Of a stretch of DNA of 64,000 bases, positions 26,602-35,594 are shown piece by piece. The notes under the pieces are model-generated. The model was not told where the DNA came from. It saw only the letters and a program-made list of their open reading frames with translations, and ran no database searches. The stretch is from Streptomyces venezuelae (GTDB taxonomy: Bacteria > Actinomycetota > Actinomycetes > Streptomycetales > Streptomycetaceae): contig NZ_CP029194.1 in assembly GCF_008642375.1 (NCBI RefSeq), forward strand, positions 6,938,501-7,002,500, written 5' to 3'. The translations under genes were made by a program, and so were the position numbers. The first letter of the stretch is position 1, and each line of letters begins with the position of its first letter.

Positions 26602-27354
26602 GTGTCCACTCCGTTCTACGTCTCACCCCAGCAGGCCATGGCCGACCGGGCGGAGTACGCCCGCAAGGGCATCGCCCGAGGCCGCAGCCTCGTCGTCCTC
26701 CAGTACACGGACGGCATCGTCTTCGTCGGCGAGAACCCCTCGCGTGCGCTGCACAAGTTCAGCGAGATCTACGACCGGATCGGCTTCGCCGCCGCCGGCA
26801 AGTACAACGAGTACGAGAACCTCCGCATCGGCGGCGTGCGCTACGCCGACCTGCGGGGCTACACCTACGACCGGGACGACGTCACCGCGCGCGGCCTGGC
26901 CAACGTCTACGCCCAGACGCTCGGCACGATCTTCTCCAGCGCGGGGGAGAAGCCGTACGAGGTGGAGCTGGTCGTCGCCGAGGTCGGCGCCGAGCCGGAG
27001 GGCGACCAGATCTACCGGCTGCCCCACGACGGCTCCATCGTGGACGAGCACGGCTCGGTCGCGGTCGGCGGAAACGCGGAGCAGATCAGCTCCTTCCTGG
27101 ACCAGCGGCACCGGGACGGCATGTCCCTGGCCGAGGCCCTGAAGCTGGCCGTGCAGGCGCTCTCGCGGGACACCAACGGCAGCGAGCGGGAGATCCCCGC
27201 GGAGCGCCTGGAGGTGGCGGTCCTGGACCGCACGCGCCCGCAGCAGCGCAAGTTCAAGCGGATCGTCGGCCGCCAGCTGTCCCGCCTCCTGCAGGCGGAC
27301 AACGCGGCCGTGGCGAAGACGGACGAGCCCTCGGACGAGGTTCCGGAGGAGTAG
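26602..27354 (+). CDS. prcA: 20S proteasome alpha subunit
   Basis: A 250-residue subunit that forms the outer, gating rings of the proteasome. The N-terminus STPFYVSPQQAMADRAEYARKGIARG is the gating peptide and H0 helix; the GENPSRALHKFSEIYDRIGFAAAGKYNEYENLRIGG block is diagnostic. The C-terminal acidic tail (EPSDEVPEE) is typical of actinobacteria. The start is GTG with a weak GAAAGGG site. A strong terminator follows. Confidence 0.97.
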   Translation: MSTPFYVSPQQAMADRAEYARKGIARGRSLVVLQYTDGIVFVGENPSRALHKFSEIYDRIGFAAAGKYNEYENLRIGGVRYADLRGYTYDRDDVTARGLANVYAQTLGTIFSSAGEKPYEVELVVAEVGAEPEGDQIYRLPHDGSIVDEHGSVAVGGNAEQISSFLDQRHRDGMSLAEALKLAVQALSRDTNGSEREIPAERLEVAVLDRTRPQQRKFKRIVGRQLSRLLQADNAAVAKTDEPSDEVPEE

Positions 27355-27365
27355 GCGCTTCCTGT

Positions 27366-27408
27366 CGGAGGGGCCCCGGTGCGCGCGAGCGGACCGGGGC
27401 CCCTTCCG
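27366..27408. terminator. Terminator between prcA and the LacI-type gene
   Basis: A stem built on GGGGCCCCGGT and ACCGGGGCCCC (core 27370-27380 with 27393-27403, extended on both sides) lies between the two convergent stops and ends both transcripts. Confidence 0.85.
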
Positions 27409-27418
27409 TGTGTCCGCC

Positions 27419-28438
27419 TCAGGAAGCCGGTGCGGGCCCCGAGGAGCCCCGGGGGACCAGCGTGACCGGGAGATCGTCCGGCTGTGGCGGTTCGCCCGAG
27501 AGGACGGCCAGGAGGGCCGCCATGCCCCGCTCGCCGATGCGCTCGGCCGGCAGCGAGACGGTCGTCAGCTCCGGCTCGACGGCGGTCGCGAGCGCGAGGT
27601 CGTCGAAACCGGTGACCGAGACGTCCTCGGGGACCCGCAGCCCGAGCCGCCGCAGGGCCTTGCAGGCGCCCGCCGCGAGGATGTCGTCGTCGCACACGAG
27701 AGCGGTGGGGCGGGGGCCGGGCGCGGCCATGGCGCGCTCGGTGGCGGCCATGGCGCCGTGCACGTCCAGGGGTGCGCGGACCGTCCGCACCGAGACGCCG
27801 GCGAGGGCCTCGGTGAGCGCGGCGGCACGGACGTCGAAGGTCCAGGACGCCACGGCAGAGGCCAGGTGGACGAAGTGCCGGTGGCCGAGAGCCAGCAGGT
27901 GTCCCGTGACCTGGCGCATGCCGTCCGCGATGTCGAGGTTGACGTGCGCGGCGGCGCCGGTGTCGGCGGGGTCGCTGTCGAGCATGACCAGCGGCAGGTC
28001 GGTGCCCCGGAAGGCCTTCAGGGCGTCCGAGGCCATCGAGGAGGCGATGACCCCGTCCAGGGCCGCGCGGGCCGAGGCGAAGGGGTCCTTGGCGGGCCCG
28101 ACGCCGTCGGGGGAGGGGTACAGGACGACACCGAAGCCGTGCCGGGCGGCGACGGTCGCCGCGCCGGTGTAGACGCGGGCGAAGAACTCGTTGGTGAGCG
28201 CCGGGACGACGAGCAGCGCCGTACGGGTGTGGCCGAGGCGGAGGTTGCGGGCGGCGAGGTTGGGCCGGTAGCCGAGGCTCCGGGCGGCCTCCCGCACGAC
28301 CTCGGCGGTGCGTTCCGACACACGGCCGCGCCACTTGTCGCCGAGCACGAGCGACACGGTGGCCTGCGAGACGCCCGCGGCCCGGGCGACGTCCCTGCTG
28401 GTGGGGCGGGCGCCGCCGAGCGGCTCCGGGGTCTGCAC
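27419..28438 (-). CDS. LacI-family transcriptional regulator
   Basis: A 339-residue regulator with an N-terminal LacI helix-turn-helix (SRDVARAAGVSQATVSLVLG, about residues 14-33), hinge (SLGYRPNLAARNLR) and periplasmic-binding-protein-like effector domain (LVCDDDILAAGACKALRRLGLRVPEDVSVTGFDD). It starts at GTG with GGAGG 5 nt upstream. It diverges from the MFS exporter gene across 147 bp carrying 15-bp direct repeats (28522-28557) and probably controls it. The pair interrupts the proteasome locus between prcA and pafA. Confidence 0.9.
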   Translation of the reverse strand: MQTPEPLGGARPTSRDVARAAGVSQATVSLVLGDKWRGRVSERTAEVVREAARSLGYRPNLAARNLRLGHTRTALLVVPALTNEFFARVYTGAATVAARHGFGVVLYPSPDGVGPAKDPFASARAALDGVIASSMASDALKAFRGTDLPLVMLDSDPADTGAAAHVNLDIADGMRQVTGHLLALGHRHFVHLASAVASWTFDVRAAALTEALAGVSVRTVRAPLDVHGAMAATERAMAAPGPRPTALVCDDDILAAGACKALRRLGLRVPEDVSVTGFDDLALATAVEPELTTVSLPAERIGERGMAALLAVLSGEPPQPDDLPVTLVPRGSSGPAPAS

Positions 28439-28521
28439 ACAAGCCTCCGCGTCGGACGGTTCACGAGCCGGTCACCCGGGGGTGGCCTGGCGCGGGGTGG
28501 ACCCACGCGCTGCGGACATGG

Positions 28522-28557
28522 TACGTATGACCTCGGACGTTATACGTAAAACCTCGG
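28522..28557. promoter_or_regulatory. Paired 15-bp direct repeats in the LacI/MFS divergent promoter
   Basis: TACGTATGACCTCGG (28522-28536) and TACGTAAAACCTCGG (28543-28557) match at 13 of 15 positions and are spaced exactly 21 bp, two helical turns. Each holds the self-complementary TACGTA. This is the expected layout for two dimers of the adjacent LacI-type regulator on one face of the helix. Confidence 0.75.
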
Positions 28558-28585
28558 CGGGGTCCGGGGATGAGGGGAGACCGAC

Positions 28586-29878
28586 ATGGCCACCGAGGCC
28601 ACGGCACACGGCGGCTATCTCGACATACTCCGGGCACCGCACGCCGCCCGGCTGCTGGCCGGCACGCTCATCGGGCGGCTGCCCAACGGCGTCGGCCCCA
28701 TCGCCCTCACCCTCTTCGTCCGCGACCAGGGCGGCAGCTACACACTCGCCGGCGGCCTCATCGCCGCCTACGGCGTCGCCACCGCCGTCGGCCAGCCCCT
28801 CCTCGGCCGCGCCGTCGACCTCAAGGGGCAGCCGCGGGTCCAGCTCCCCGCGGCGGTCCTCTCCGCCCTCGGCATGGCCCTGCTCGCGCTCACCGGCATC
28901 GGTCACCTGGCCCTCGCCTACGCGGCCGTCGTCGTCGCCGGCCTCTTCACCCCGCCCCTGGAGGGCGGCCTCCGGGCCCTGTGGCCGAGCGTCCTCGGCC
29001 GCGAGGACCGGGTGCACCGGGCGTACGCCATGGACGCGGTAGCCCAGGAGGTCATGTTCACCGTCGGCCCGCTGCTGCTGACCCTCCTCGTCTCGCTGTG
29101 GTCGCCCGCCGCGGCCCTGCTCGTCATCAACGCTCTCGGCGTCCTCGGCGCCCTCGCCGTGGTCCTCTCCGAGCCCTCCCGCACCTGGCGCTCCGCGCCC
29201 CGCGAGGCCCACTGGCTGGGAGCCCTGCGCTCACCCGGCCTCCTCGCCCTCCTGGGCTCGTTCTTCTTCGTCGGCCTCGCCCTCGGCTCCATCACCGTCG
29301 CCGCCGTCTCCTACGCCGACGACCGGGGCACCCCGTCCGTCTACGGCTGGCTCATGGCCGCCCTCGGCCTCGGCGCCCTCGTCGGCGGCGTCACCTACGG
29401 CGCCCGCCAGTGGTCCGGCGCCCCCGAGCGGCGGCTGCGCGTCCTCGTGCTGCTCCTCGCGGTCTGCTACCTGCCGCTGGTCCTCACCCCCGGCCCCGTC
29501 GCCATGACCGGCCTCGCGGCCCTCTCCGGCGTCTTCCTGGCCCCCGTCCTCGCCTGCGCGTTCATCGTCGTCGACCGGCACGCCCCGGCCGGCACCGTGA
29601 CCGAGGCCTTCTCCTGGCTCGTCACGACCTTCGGTGTCGGCTCGGCCCTCGGCTCCGCGGTCGCGGGACCCGCCGTCGAACTCGCCGGGACCGTCGCCGG
29701 ATTCGCCGTGGCCGGAGCGGGCGGCCTCGTCGCCCTCCTCGTCCTCCTCGCCACCGGCCGCGTCCTCCACGTCCCCGTGAGCCCGGCGAACCCGGCGGTC
29801 CCGGCCGAACCGGACGCGCGACACGCCGTCGGCGCGGGCGGCCCCACCTCCGTACACACCGAAAAGAACACGCACTGA
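28586..29878 (+). CDS. Major facilitator superfamily transporter
   Basis: A 430-residue inner-membrane protein with about 12 hydrophobic helices between residues 15 and 400. The first loop motif GQPLLGRAVDLKGQPRVQLP is the MFS motif A region, and the protein has the DHA1-like layout of a drug or metabolite exporter. A Pro/Ala-rich cytoplasmic tail follows. The ATG is preceded by GGGGAGA. Probably repressed by the divergent LacI-type regulator. The substrate is unknown. Confidence 0.87.
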   Translation: MATEATAHGGYLDILRAPHAARLLAGTLIGRLPNGVGPIALTLFVRDQGGSYTLAGGLIAAYGVATAVGQPLLGRAVDLKGQPRVQLPAAVLSALGMALLALTGIGHLALAYAAVVVAGLFTPPLEGGLRALWPSVLGREDRVHRAYAMDAVAQEVMFTVGPLLLTLLVSLWSPAAALLVINALGVLGALAVVLSEPSRTWRSAPREAHWLGALRSPGLLALLGSFFFVGLALGSITVAAVSYADDRGTPSVYGWLMAALGLGALVGGVTYGARQWSGAPERRLRVLVLLLAVCYLPLVLTPGPVAMTGLAALSGVFLAPVLACAFIVVDRHAPAGTVTEAFSWLVTTFGVGSALGSAVAGPAVELAGTVAGFAVAGAGGLVALLVLLATGRVLHVPVSPANPAVPAEPDARHAVGAGGPTSVHTEKNTH

Positions 29879-29947
29879 TCGGAAAATGATCGAAACGGGA
29901 ACGCCCAACCCGGTTTCATCACACGCCGTCAGGCGTAATGTTCAGAC

Positions 29948-31309
29948 ATGGACCGCCGCATTTTCGGGCTGGAGAACGAGTACGGCGTCACGTGCACGTT
30001 CAGGGGACAGCGCCGACTGTCTCCTGACGAAGTGGCGCGCTACCTCTTCCGCCGTGTCGTGTCATGGGGCCGCAGCAGCAATGTCTTCCTGCGGAACGGC
30101 GCCCGCCTGTACCTGGACGTGGGTTCGCATCCGGAATACGCAACACCGGAATGTGACGACGTGACCGAACTGGTCACCCACGACAAGGCAGGCGAGCGCA
30201 TTCTCGAGGGCCTGCTCGTCGACGCCGAACGCCGCCTGCACGAGGAGGGAATCGCGGGCGACGTCTATCTCTTCAAGAACAACACCGACTCGGCCGGAAA
30301 CTCCTACGGCTGCCACGAGAACTATCTCGTCGCCCGCCACGGGGAGTTCTCCCGGCTCGCGGACATCCTCATTCCCTTCCTCGTCACCCGGCAGCTCATC
30401 TGCGGCGCGGGAAAGGTCCTCCAGACCCCGCGTGGCGCGGTCTTCTGCGTCTCCCAGCGTGCCGAGCACATCTGGGAGGGCGTCAGCTCCGCCACGACCC
30501 GCTCGCGGCCCATCATCAACACCCGGGACGAGCCGCACGCCGACGCCGAGCGCTACCGCCGCCTCCACGTCATCGTCGGCGACTCGAACATGTCCGAGAC
30601 GACCATGCTGCTCAAGGTCGGCGCCACCGACCTGGTGCTCCGCATGATCGAGGCCGGCACCGTCATGCGCGACCTGACCCTGGAGAACCCCATCCGGGCT
30701 ATCCGCGAGGTCAGCCACGACATCACGGGCCAGCGCAAGGTCCGACTCGCCAGCGGTCGCGAGGCCTCCGCCCTGGAGGTCCAGCGCGAGTACTACGAGA
30801 AGGCGGTCGACTTCGTCGACCGGCGCGGCATCCGCTCCGGCACCGTCGCGCAGGTCCTGGAGCTCTGGGGCCGCACGCTCGACTCGATCGAGAGCGAGCG
30901 GCTCGACCGCATCGAGACCGAGATCGACTGGGTCATGAAGCACCGGCTCATCGAGCGCTACCGGGCCAAGCACAACATGACCATGTCGAACCCGCGTGTC
31001 GCGCAGATAGACCTCGCGTACCACGACATCCACCGCCGGCGCGGGCTCTACTACCTGCTGCAGAAGAACGGGCAGGCGGCCCGGATCTGCAACGACATGA
31101 AGATCTTCGAGGGCAAGTCGGTGCCCCCGCAGACCACCAGGGCGCGACTCCGCGGCGACTTCATCCGCCGCGCCCAGGAGCAGCGCCGGGACTTCACCGT
31201 GGACTGGGTCCACCTGAAGCTCAACGACCAGGCACAGCGCACCGTGTTGTGCAAGGACCCGTTCCGCTCCGTCGACGACCGGGTGGAAAAGCTGATCGCC
31301 GGAATGTAG
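29948..31309 (+). CDS. pafA: Pup-protein ligase
   Basis: A 453-residue ligase that couples the C-terminal glutamate of Pup to substrate lysines with ATP. The N-terminal GLENEYGV nucleotide motif, ARLYLDVGSHPEYATPECD with the catalytic Asp, FKNNTDSAGNSYGCHENYLV and RPIINTRDEPHADAERYRRLHVIVGDSNMSE are all present. It lacks the Dop loop found in the protein encoded at 23671. A small ACGCC/GGCGT hairpin lies upstream. A terminator follows at 31332-31360. Confidence 0.97.
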   Translation: MDRRIFGLENEYGVTCTFRGQRRLSPDEVARYLFRRVVSWGRSSNVFLRNGARLYLDVGSHPEYATPECDDVTELVTHDKAGERILEGLLVDAERRLHEEGIAGDVYLFKNNTDSAGNSYGCHENYLVARHGEFSRLADILIPFLVTRQLICGAGKVLQTPRGAVFCVSQRAEHIWEGVSSATTRSRPIINTRDEPHADAERYRRLHVIVGDSNMSETTMLLKVGATDLVLRMIEAGTVMRDLTLENPIRAIREVSHDITGQRKVRLASGREASALEVQREYYEKAVDFVDRRGIRSGTVAQVLELWGRTLDSIESERLDRIETEIDWVMKHRLIERYRAKHNMTMSNPRVAQIDLAYHDIHRRRGLYYLLQKNGQAARICNDMKIFEGKSVPPQTTRARLRGDFIRRAQEQRRDFTVDWVHLKLNDQAQRTVLCKDPFRSVDDRVEKLIAGM

Positions 31310-31331
31310 GACCGGCGCGTACGAGCCCCCC

Positions 31332-31360
31332 GGGCCCCGCACGATTGACGTGCGGGGCCC
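31332..31360 (+). terminator. Terminator after pafA
   Basis: Arms GGGCCCCGCAC (31332-31342) and GTGCGGGGCCC (31350-31360) form a perfect 11-bp stem with a 7-nt loop, 22 nt after the pafA stop. Confidence 0.8.
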
Positions 31361-31428
31361 TCGACGTGACAGGAGGAGCGCCTAGAGTGTCGGCACAACT
31401 ACTGTGCCGTCTGAGATCTGAGGAACAC

Positions 31429-32370
31429 GTGCGCCGACTTGCCGGCCTTCTCGTCGTCCCGCTGCTGCTGCTCTCGACAGCGGCGTGCGGCAGCGACGAC
31501 AAGGGCTCCGATTCCGCCTCGATGAAGAACGGGCTGCCCGCCATCACCGCGGGGGTCAAGTTCGGCGAGAAGCCGACCCTCTCCAAGGGCGAGGGCGACC
31601 CGCCCAAGGACCTGAAGGTCAACATCATCAGCGAGGGCGACGGCCCGGTGACGAAGAAGGGCGACGCGCTCCAGGTGAACTACCTGGGCCAGGCCTGGGA
31701 CTCCACCACCCCCTTCGACAACAGCTTCGACCGCGGCCAGCCCTTCAGCGTGACGCTGGGTGACGGCCAGGTCATCAAGGGCTGGGAGCAGGCCCTCGAA
31801 GGACAGAAGGTCGGCAGCCGCATCGAGGTCGGCATCCCGCCGGCGCTCGGCTACGGCGAGGCCGGCTCCCCGCCGAACATCAAGCCGAACGCCACCCTCG
31901 TCTTCGTCGTGGACATCCTGAAGTCCGTCACGATCCCGAAGTCCGCCACGGGCACCGTCGTCCCGCAGGAGGACGCGAAGCTGCCGAAGGTCGGCACGAA
32001 CACCGACGGCAAGGCGCCCTCGCTGACCGTCCCCAAGGTCGCCGCGCCGACCAAGCTCGTCTCGAACTACGTTCTCGAGTCCAAGGGCGAGGTCGTCAAG
32101 GAGACCGACACGGTCGTCGTGAACTACGTCGCCGCCCTCTGGAAGGACGGCAAGGTCTTCGACTCCACCTACACCACGGGCAAGCCCGCGAACTTCCCGC
32201 TCCCGCAGCTCACGCTGCCGGGCCTGAAGAAGGGCCTCGTCGGCAAGAAGGTCGGCAGCCGCGTCCTCATCGTCGCCCCGCCGGCCGAGGCCTTCGGCGA
32301 CAAGGAGCAGCAGGGCATCCCGAAGAACTCCACGCTGGTGTTCGCCGTGGACATCCTGGCGAAGATGTAA
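31429..32370 (+). CDS. Exported FKBP-type peptidyl-prolyl isomerase, lipoprotein with two FKBP domains
   Basis: A 313-residue lipoprotein: a short signal peptide (LLVVPLLLLSTAACGSD, lipid Cys20), an FKBP domain at about residues 75-165 (VNYLGQAWDSTTPFDNSF, GWEQALEGQKVGSRIEVGIP) and a second, more diverged one at about 215-313 (VNYVAALWKDGKVFDSTY, LKKGLVGKKVGSRVLIVAPP). It probably helps fold secreted proteins outside the membrane. The GTG at 31429 follows TGAGGAA. It is followed after 43 nt by a single-domain cytoplasmic FKBP, likely in the same transcript. Confidence 0.92.
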   Translation: MRRLAGLLVVPLLLLSTAACGSDDKGSDSASMKNGLPAITAGVKFGEKPTLSKGEGDPPKDLKVNIISEGDGPVTKKGDALQVNYLGQAWDSTTPFDNSFDRGQPFSVTLGDGQVIKGWEQALEGQKVGSRIEVGIPPALGYGEAGSPPNIKPNATLVFVVDILKSVTIPKSATGTVVPQEDAKLPKVGTNTDGKAPSLTVPKVAAPTKLVSNYVLESKGEVVKETDTVVVNYVAALWKDGKVFDSTYTTGKPANFPLPQLTLPGLKKGLVGKKVGSRVLIVAPPAEAFGDKEQQGIPKNSTLVFAVDILAKM

Positions 32371-32413
32371 GACTGTCCCGATCGCGCAGTTCATCAGTAT
32401 GAGGAGCAGTTCA

Positions 32414-32785
32414 GTGAGCATCGAGAAGCCCGAGGTCGACTTCCCGGGTGGCGAGCCGCCGAAGGACCTGGAGATCAGGGACATCTGGGTGGGCGACGGC
32501 GCGGAGGCCAAGGCCGGCGCCACCGTCTCCGTCCACTACGTGGGCGTCGCCTTCTCCACCGGCGAGGAGTTCGACTCCTCCTGGAACCGCGGCACCCCGC
32601 TCCAGTTCAAGCTCGGCATCGGCCAGGTCATCTCCGGCTGGGACCAGGGTGTCCAGGGCATGAAGGTCGGCGGCCGTCGCGAGCTGATCATCCCCGCCCA
32701 CCTCGCCTACGGTGACCGCGGTGCCGGCTCCGCGATCGCCCCGGGCGAGACGCTGATCTTCGTCTGCGACCTGGTCGCCGTCTGA
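32414..32785 (+). CDS. Cytoplasmic FKBP-type peptidyl-prolyl isomerase
   Basis: A 123-residue single FKBP domain without signal peptide. Hallmarks are VHYVGVAFSTGEEFDSSWNRG, the GWDQGVQGMKVGGRRELIIPAHLAYGDRGAG core and the final LIFVCDLVAV strand. An ATG at 32399 would add five residues, but GTG 32414 has GAGGAG 7-8 nt upstream and is preferred. Confidence 0.93.
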   Translation: MSIEKPEVDFPGGEPPKDLEIRDIWVGDGAEAKAGATVSVHYVGVAFSTGEEFDSSWNRGTPLQFKLGIGQVISGWDQGVQGMKVGGRRELIIPAHLAYGDRGAGSAIAPGETLIFVCDLVAV

Positions 32786-32813
32786 TCGGTCGTGCCGACC
32801 GGTACCGGTCGCT

Positions 32814-32855
32814 CCGAGGGCCCCCGCCACCCGTGGCGGGGGCCCTCGGCTTTTG
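32814..32855 (+). terminator. Rho-independent terminator after the FKBP pair
   Basis: A perfect 17-bp stem (32814-32830 with 32833-32849, arm CCGAGGGCCCCCGCCAC) is followed by CTTTTG, the most canonical terminator in this window. Confidence 0.95.
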
Positions 32856-32925
32856 TCCCGACACCCCGGGGCGGTACGGTCGGACGTCCGACAAGTGGAA
32901 CCGGCAAAAGAGGTGCGGGGCGTCG

Positions 32926-33882
32926 ATGGCGATTGCCAAGTCCGAGCGGCTGATGAATCTCGCGCTGTGCCTGCTCGGGACGCGACGCCCGCTGAGCAAG
33001 CGCGAACTCCGCGGGTCCATCGAGGCCTACCTCGAAGCGAGCGGGGACGACGCCTTCAACCGGATGTTCGAGCGCGACAAGGACGACCTGCGCGAGCTGG
33101 GCCTCGTCATCGAGACCGTCGAGAACCTGGAGGGCGAGACCGGCTACCTCGCCCGCCGCGACTCCAACCGTCTCCCGCCGATCACCCTTGACGCCGAGGA
33201 GGCCGCCGCCCTCGGCCTCGCCGCCAAGGTCTGGCAGCAGGCCCGCCTCGCCGGCGCCGCCAGCGGCGCCCTCCAGAAGCTCCGCGCCGCCGGAATGCCC
33301 GAGGCCGAGGACTCGTACGACGTCCAGCCCAGCGCCCTCGAACCCCGCATCCCGGTCCACGAGGCCGCCTTCGAGCCCCTCATGCTGGCCTGCCGCGACC
33401 GCCGGCCCGTCGTCTTCGACTACCGCAAGGCCAACGCCGCCCGCCCCGAGACCCGCCAGGTCGAGCCCTGGACCCTCGAATGCTGGCGCGGCCACTGGTA
33501 CCTCGCGGGCTGGGACCGCGACCGGGGCGCCGAGCGAGTCTTCCGCCTCTCCCGGATCACCGGCAAGGTCCGCTCCCGGGCCGGCGCCTTCACCGCGCCC
33601 GTGCCCGACGTCGTCACCGTCCGCGAGACCGTCGAGAGCTGGGCCGGCGAGACCGCCACCCGCTCCGCCCGGATCCGGCTGCGCGCCGGCTGCGGCTACC
33701 CGCTGCGGGCCCGCGCCCAGTCCGTACAGGTGGGCGACGACGGCTGGGACGAGCTGGAGATCCCGTACGGGCACGGGCTCGACGCCTGGCTCGTCGAGTT
33801 CGGACCCGACGTCGTCGTACGGGAACCCGCCGATCTGCGGGCGGATGTACTGGACCGGCTGCGCGCCGTGGCCAAGGGCTGA
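32926..33882 (+). CDS. pafB: WYL-domain regulator PafB
   Basis: A 318-residue protein with an N-terminal winged helix (SERLMNLALCLLGTRRPLSKRELRG), a WYL domain in the middle (RRPVVFDYRKANAARPETRQVEPWTLECWRGHWYLAGWDRDRGAERVFRLSRI) and a WCX extension. In mycobacteria PafB forms a heterodimer with PafC that activates a LexA-independent DNA damage response; the same role here is inferred. The ATG at 32926 follows AGAGGTG. pafC begins 15 nt after it. Confidence 0.94.
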   Translation: MAIAKSERLMNLALCLLGTRRPLSKRELRGSIEAYLEASGDDAFNRMFERDKDDLRELGLVIETVENLEGETGYLARRDSNRLPPITLDAEEAAALGLAAKVWQQARLAGAASGALQKLRAAGMPEAEDSYDVQPSALEPRIPVHEAAFEPLMLACRDRRPVVFDYRKANAARPETRQVEPWTLECWRGHWYLAGWDRDRGAERVFRLSRITGKVRSRAGAFTAPVPDVVTVRETVESWAGETATRSARIRLRAGCGYPLRARAQSVQVGDDGWDELEIPYGHGLDAWLVEFGPDVVVREPADLRADVLDRLRAVAKG

Positions 33883-33897
33883 GGGGGAGACGTACGC

Positions 33898-34851
33898 ATG
33901 GCTGCCAACGCGATCGACCAGACGAGGCGGATGCTGTCCCTCGTCACCTATCTCCGCGAGCGCCCCGGCGCACACGTCGCTGACGTCGCGCGCGCCTTCG
34001 GGATCACCGAGGACGAGCTGATCTCCGACCTGGACGTGCTGCCCATGTGCGGCACCAGCTTCCGCGGCGGCGATCTCCTCGACATCGACACCGACGGCGA
34101 CCGGATCTGGTGGCACAACCCCGACGACGTCGCCGCACCCCTGCGGCTCGCCGCCGACGAGGCGACCGCCCTCCTGGTCGCCGCCCGCGCCGTCGCCACC
34201 CTCCCCGGGCTCCGCGAGAGCGACCGGGACGCGCTGGTCCGCGCCACCGCCAAGCTGGAGGCCGCGGCCGGCGAGGCCGCCGGGGCCAGCTCCCGGCTCT
34301 CGGTCACCTTCGAGTCCGAGGGCGGCGTCTTCGCCGAGGTCGACCGGGCCATCTCCGAGCGCCGACGGCTGTGGGTCCGCTACTACTCGCCAGCGCGCGA
34401 CGAACTCACCGAGCGCGAGGTCGACCCGATCCGGCTCTTCGCCGTCGGCCACACCTACATGGAGGCGTGGTGCCGGCTCTCCGAGGCCCGCCGCACCTTC
34501 CGGCTCGACCGCGTCGTCGAGATCCGGCTCCTCGACGAGCACGCGGCCCCGCCCGAACTGGAACTGCGCGACCTCTCCGAGGGGCTTGTCCAGCCCTCCG
34601 CCGACGACCCCGAGGTCGTCGTCGAGGTCGGCCCCGGCGGCCGGTGGGTCGCCGAGTACTACCCGCACGACCGGGCCGAGGAGCTGCCCGACGGCGGCCT
34701 GCGGATCACCCTGCGGACACCGGACCCCGCCTCGTTGCGGCGGCTCGCGCTGCGGCTGGGCAGCGACGGGCGGATCGTCGCACCGCGCGAGCTCGCCGAC
34801 AGCGCCCGCGAGGCGGCGACCGCCGCACTCGCCGCGTACGAGGGCGTGTGA
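33898..34851 (+). CDS. pafC: WYL-domain regulator PafC
   Basis: A 317-residue partner of PafB with the same order of winged helix (LSLVTYLRERPGAHVADVARAFGITEDELISDL), WYL domain (LWVRYYSPARDELTEREVDPIRLFAVGHTYMEAWCRLSEARRTFRLDRV) and WCX tail (VVVEVGPGGRWVAEYY onward). GGGGGAG precedes the ATG. The 15-nt gap to pafB indicates one operon. The two likely arose by duplication. Confidence 0.94.
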   Translation: MAANAIDQTRRMLSLVTYLRERPGAHVADVARAFGITEDELISDLDVLPMCGTSFRGGDLLDIDTDGDRIWWHNPDDVAAPLRLAADEATALLVAARAVATLPGLRESDRDALVRATAKLEAAAGEAAGASSRLSVTFESEGGVFAEVDRAISERRRLWVRYYSPARDELTEREVDPIRLFAVGHTYMEAWCRLSEARRTFRLDRVVEIRLLDEHAAPPELELRDLSEGLVQPSADDPEVVVEVGPGGRWVAEYYPHDRAEELPDGGLRITLRTPDPASLRRLALRLGSDGRIVAPRELADSAREAATAALAAYEGV

Positions 34852-34930
34852 CGTTCTCCGCCGCGCGGACGCTGTTGCTGATGTAGTGCCGATTCGGATG
34901 TTGCCGTGGGAATTGAGGGAGATGTCCGTC

Positions 34931-35176
34931 ATGCCTGGTCTTGCCGCGACGATGGCCCCGGTCCTCTTCAAGGCCGCCTGCCCCGACTGCCGCTCCCGCT
35001 TCGAACTCTCGGCGAGCGCCCTGCGCCTCGCCATCGGCGCCAGCCGGCGTACCACCTTCTACTCCTTCACCTGCCCGGAGTGCGGCAGCTCCGTCCGCAA
35101 GCCCGCGGGCGAGCGGATCGTCGAGCTCCTCACCGGCGGCGGCGTCCGCACGCTGCGCCTCCACACCACCGTCTGA
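34931..35176 (+). CDS. Zinc-ribbon mini-protein between pafC and tatA
   Basis: An 81-residue protein with two Cys pairs, CPDCRSRFEL and CPECGSSVRK, separated by about 28 residues, which together form a zinc ribbon. The ATG at 34931 is preferred because GAGGGAG lies 9 nt upstream; ATG 34922 abuts that site and 34898 has none. It is in line with pafBC and tatAC. Its role is unknown; nucleic-acid binding is a guess from the fold. Confidence 0.78.
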   Translation: MPGLAATMAPVLFKAACPDCRSRFELSASALRLAIGASRRTTFYSFTCPECGSSVRKPAGERIVELLTGGGVRTLRLHTTV

Positions 35177-35211
35177 ACGACCCGTACCCGCTCAAGGTCT
35201 AGGCTCTGACC

Positions 35212-35409
35212 ATGTTCTGGCCCATGCTCGCCATCGCCCTCGGCTTCCTCGGCATCGCCGTCCTCGGTGTCCTCGGCATCAGGGTCTTCCTGGAGGTCCA
35301 GCGCCTCGGCCGTCAAGTGGCCCGCACCACAGAGCGGATCACCCAGGCCGCCGAGGAGCTCGAAACAGCCGCCGTCGGACTGGCCCGAACCGGCGAGTCA
35401 CTGCGCTGA
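35212..35409 (+). CDS. Small single-helix membrane protein upstream of tatA
   Basis: A 65-residue protein with one N-terminal transmembrane helix (MLAIALGFLGIAVLGVLGIRVFL) followed by an amphipathic helix (VQRLGRQVARTTERITQAAEELETAA), a layout that loosely echoes TatA/TatB. The function is unknown. Start ATG 35212 has only a weak ribosome site. It sits 185 bp before tatA on the same strand. Confidence 0.7.
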   Translation: MFWPMLAIALGFLGIAVLGVLGIRVFLEVQRLGRQVARTTERITQAAEELETAAVGLARTGESLR

Positions 35410-35594
35410 GTCGGTGCCGTACGCTGCAGGAAGCGGCCTCGGTCCGGGCTCGTGGGACGCAATCGGGAGTATGCACGGGCATTGCCTCGCGTTTACTCCT
35501 GCGGGTTACGATCGCAGGCAGCGCGGTGGCCGGACGCATGTCCGACCCGCCGGGCACGCACTCCATGTCGCCTCGGTGAAGAAGGTAAACAGCT

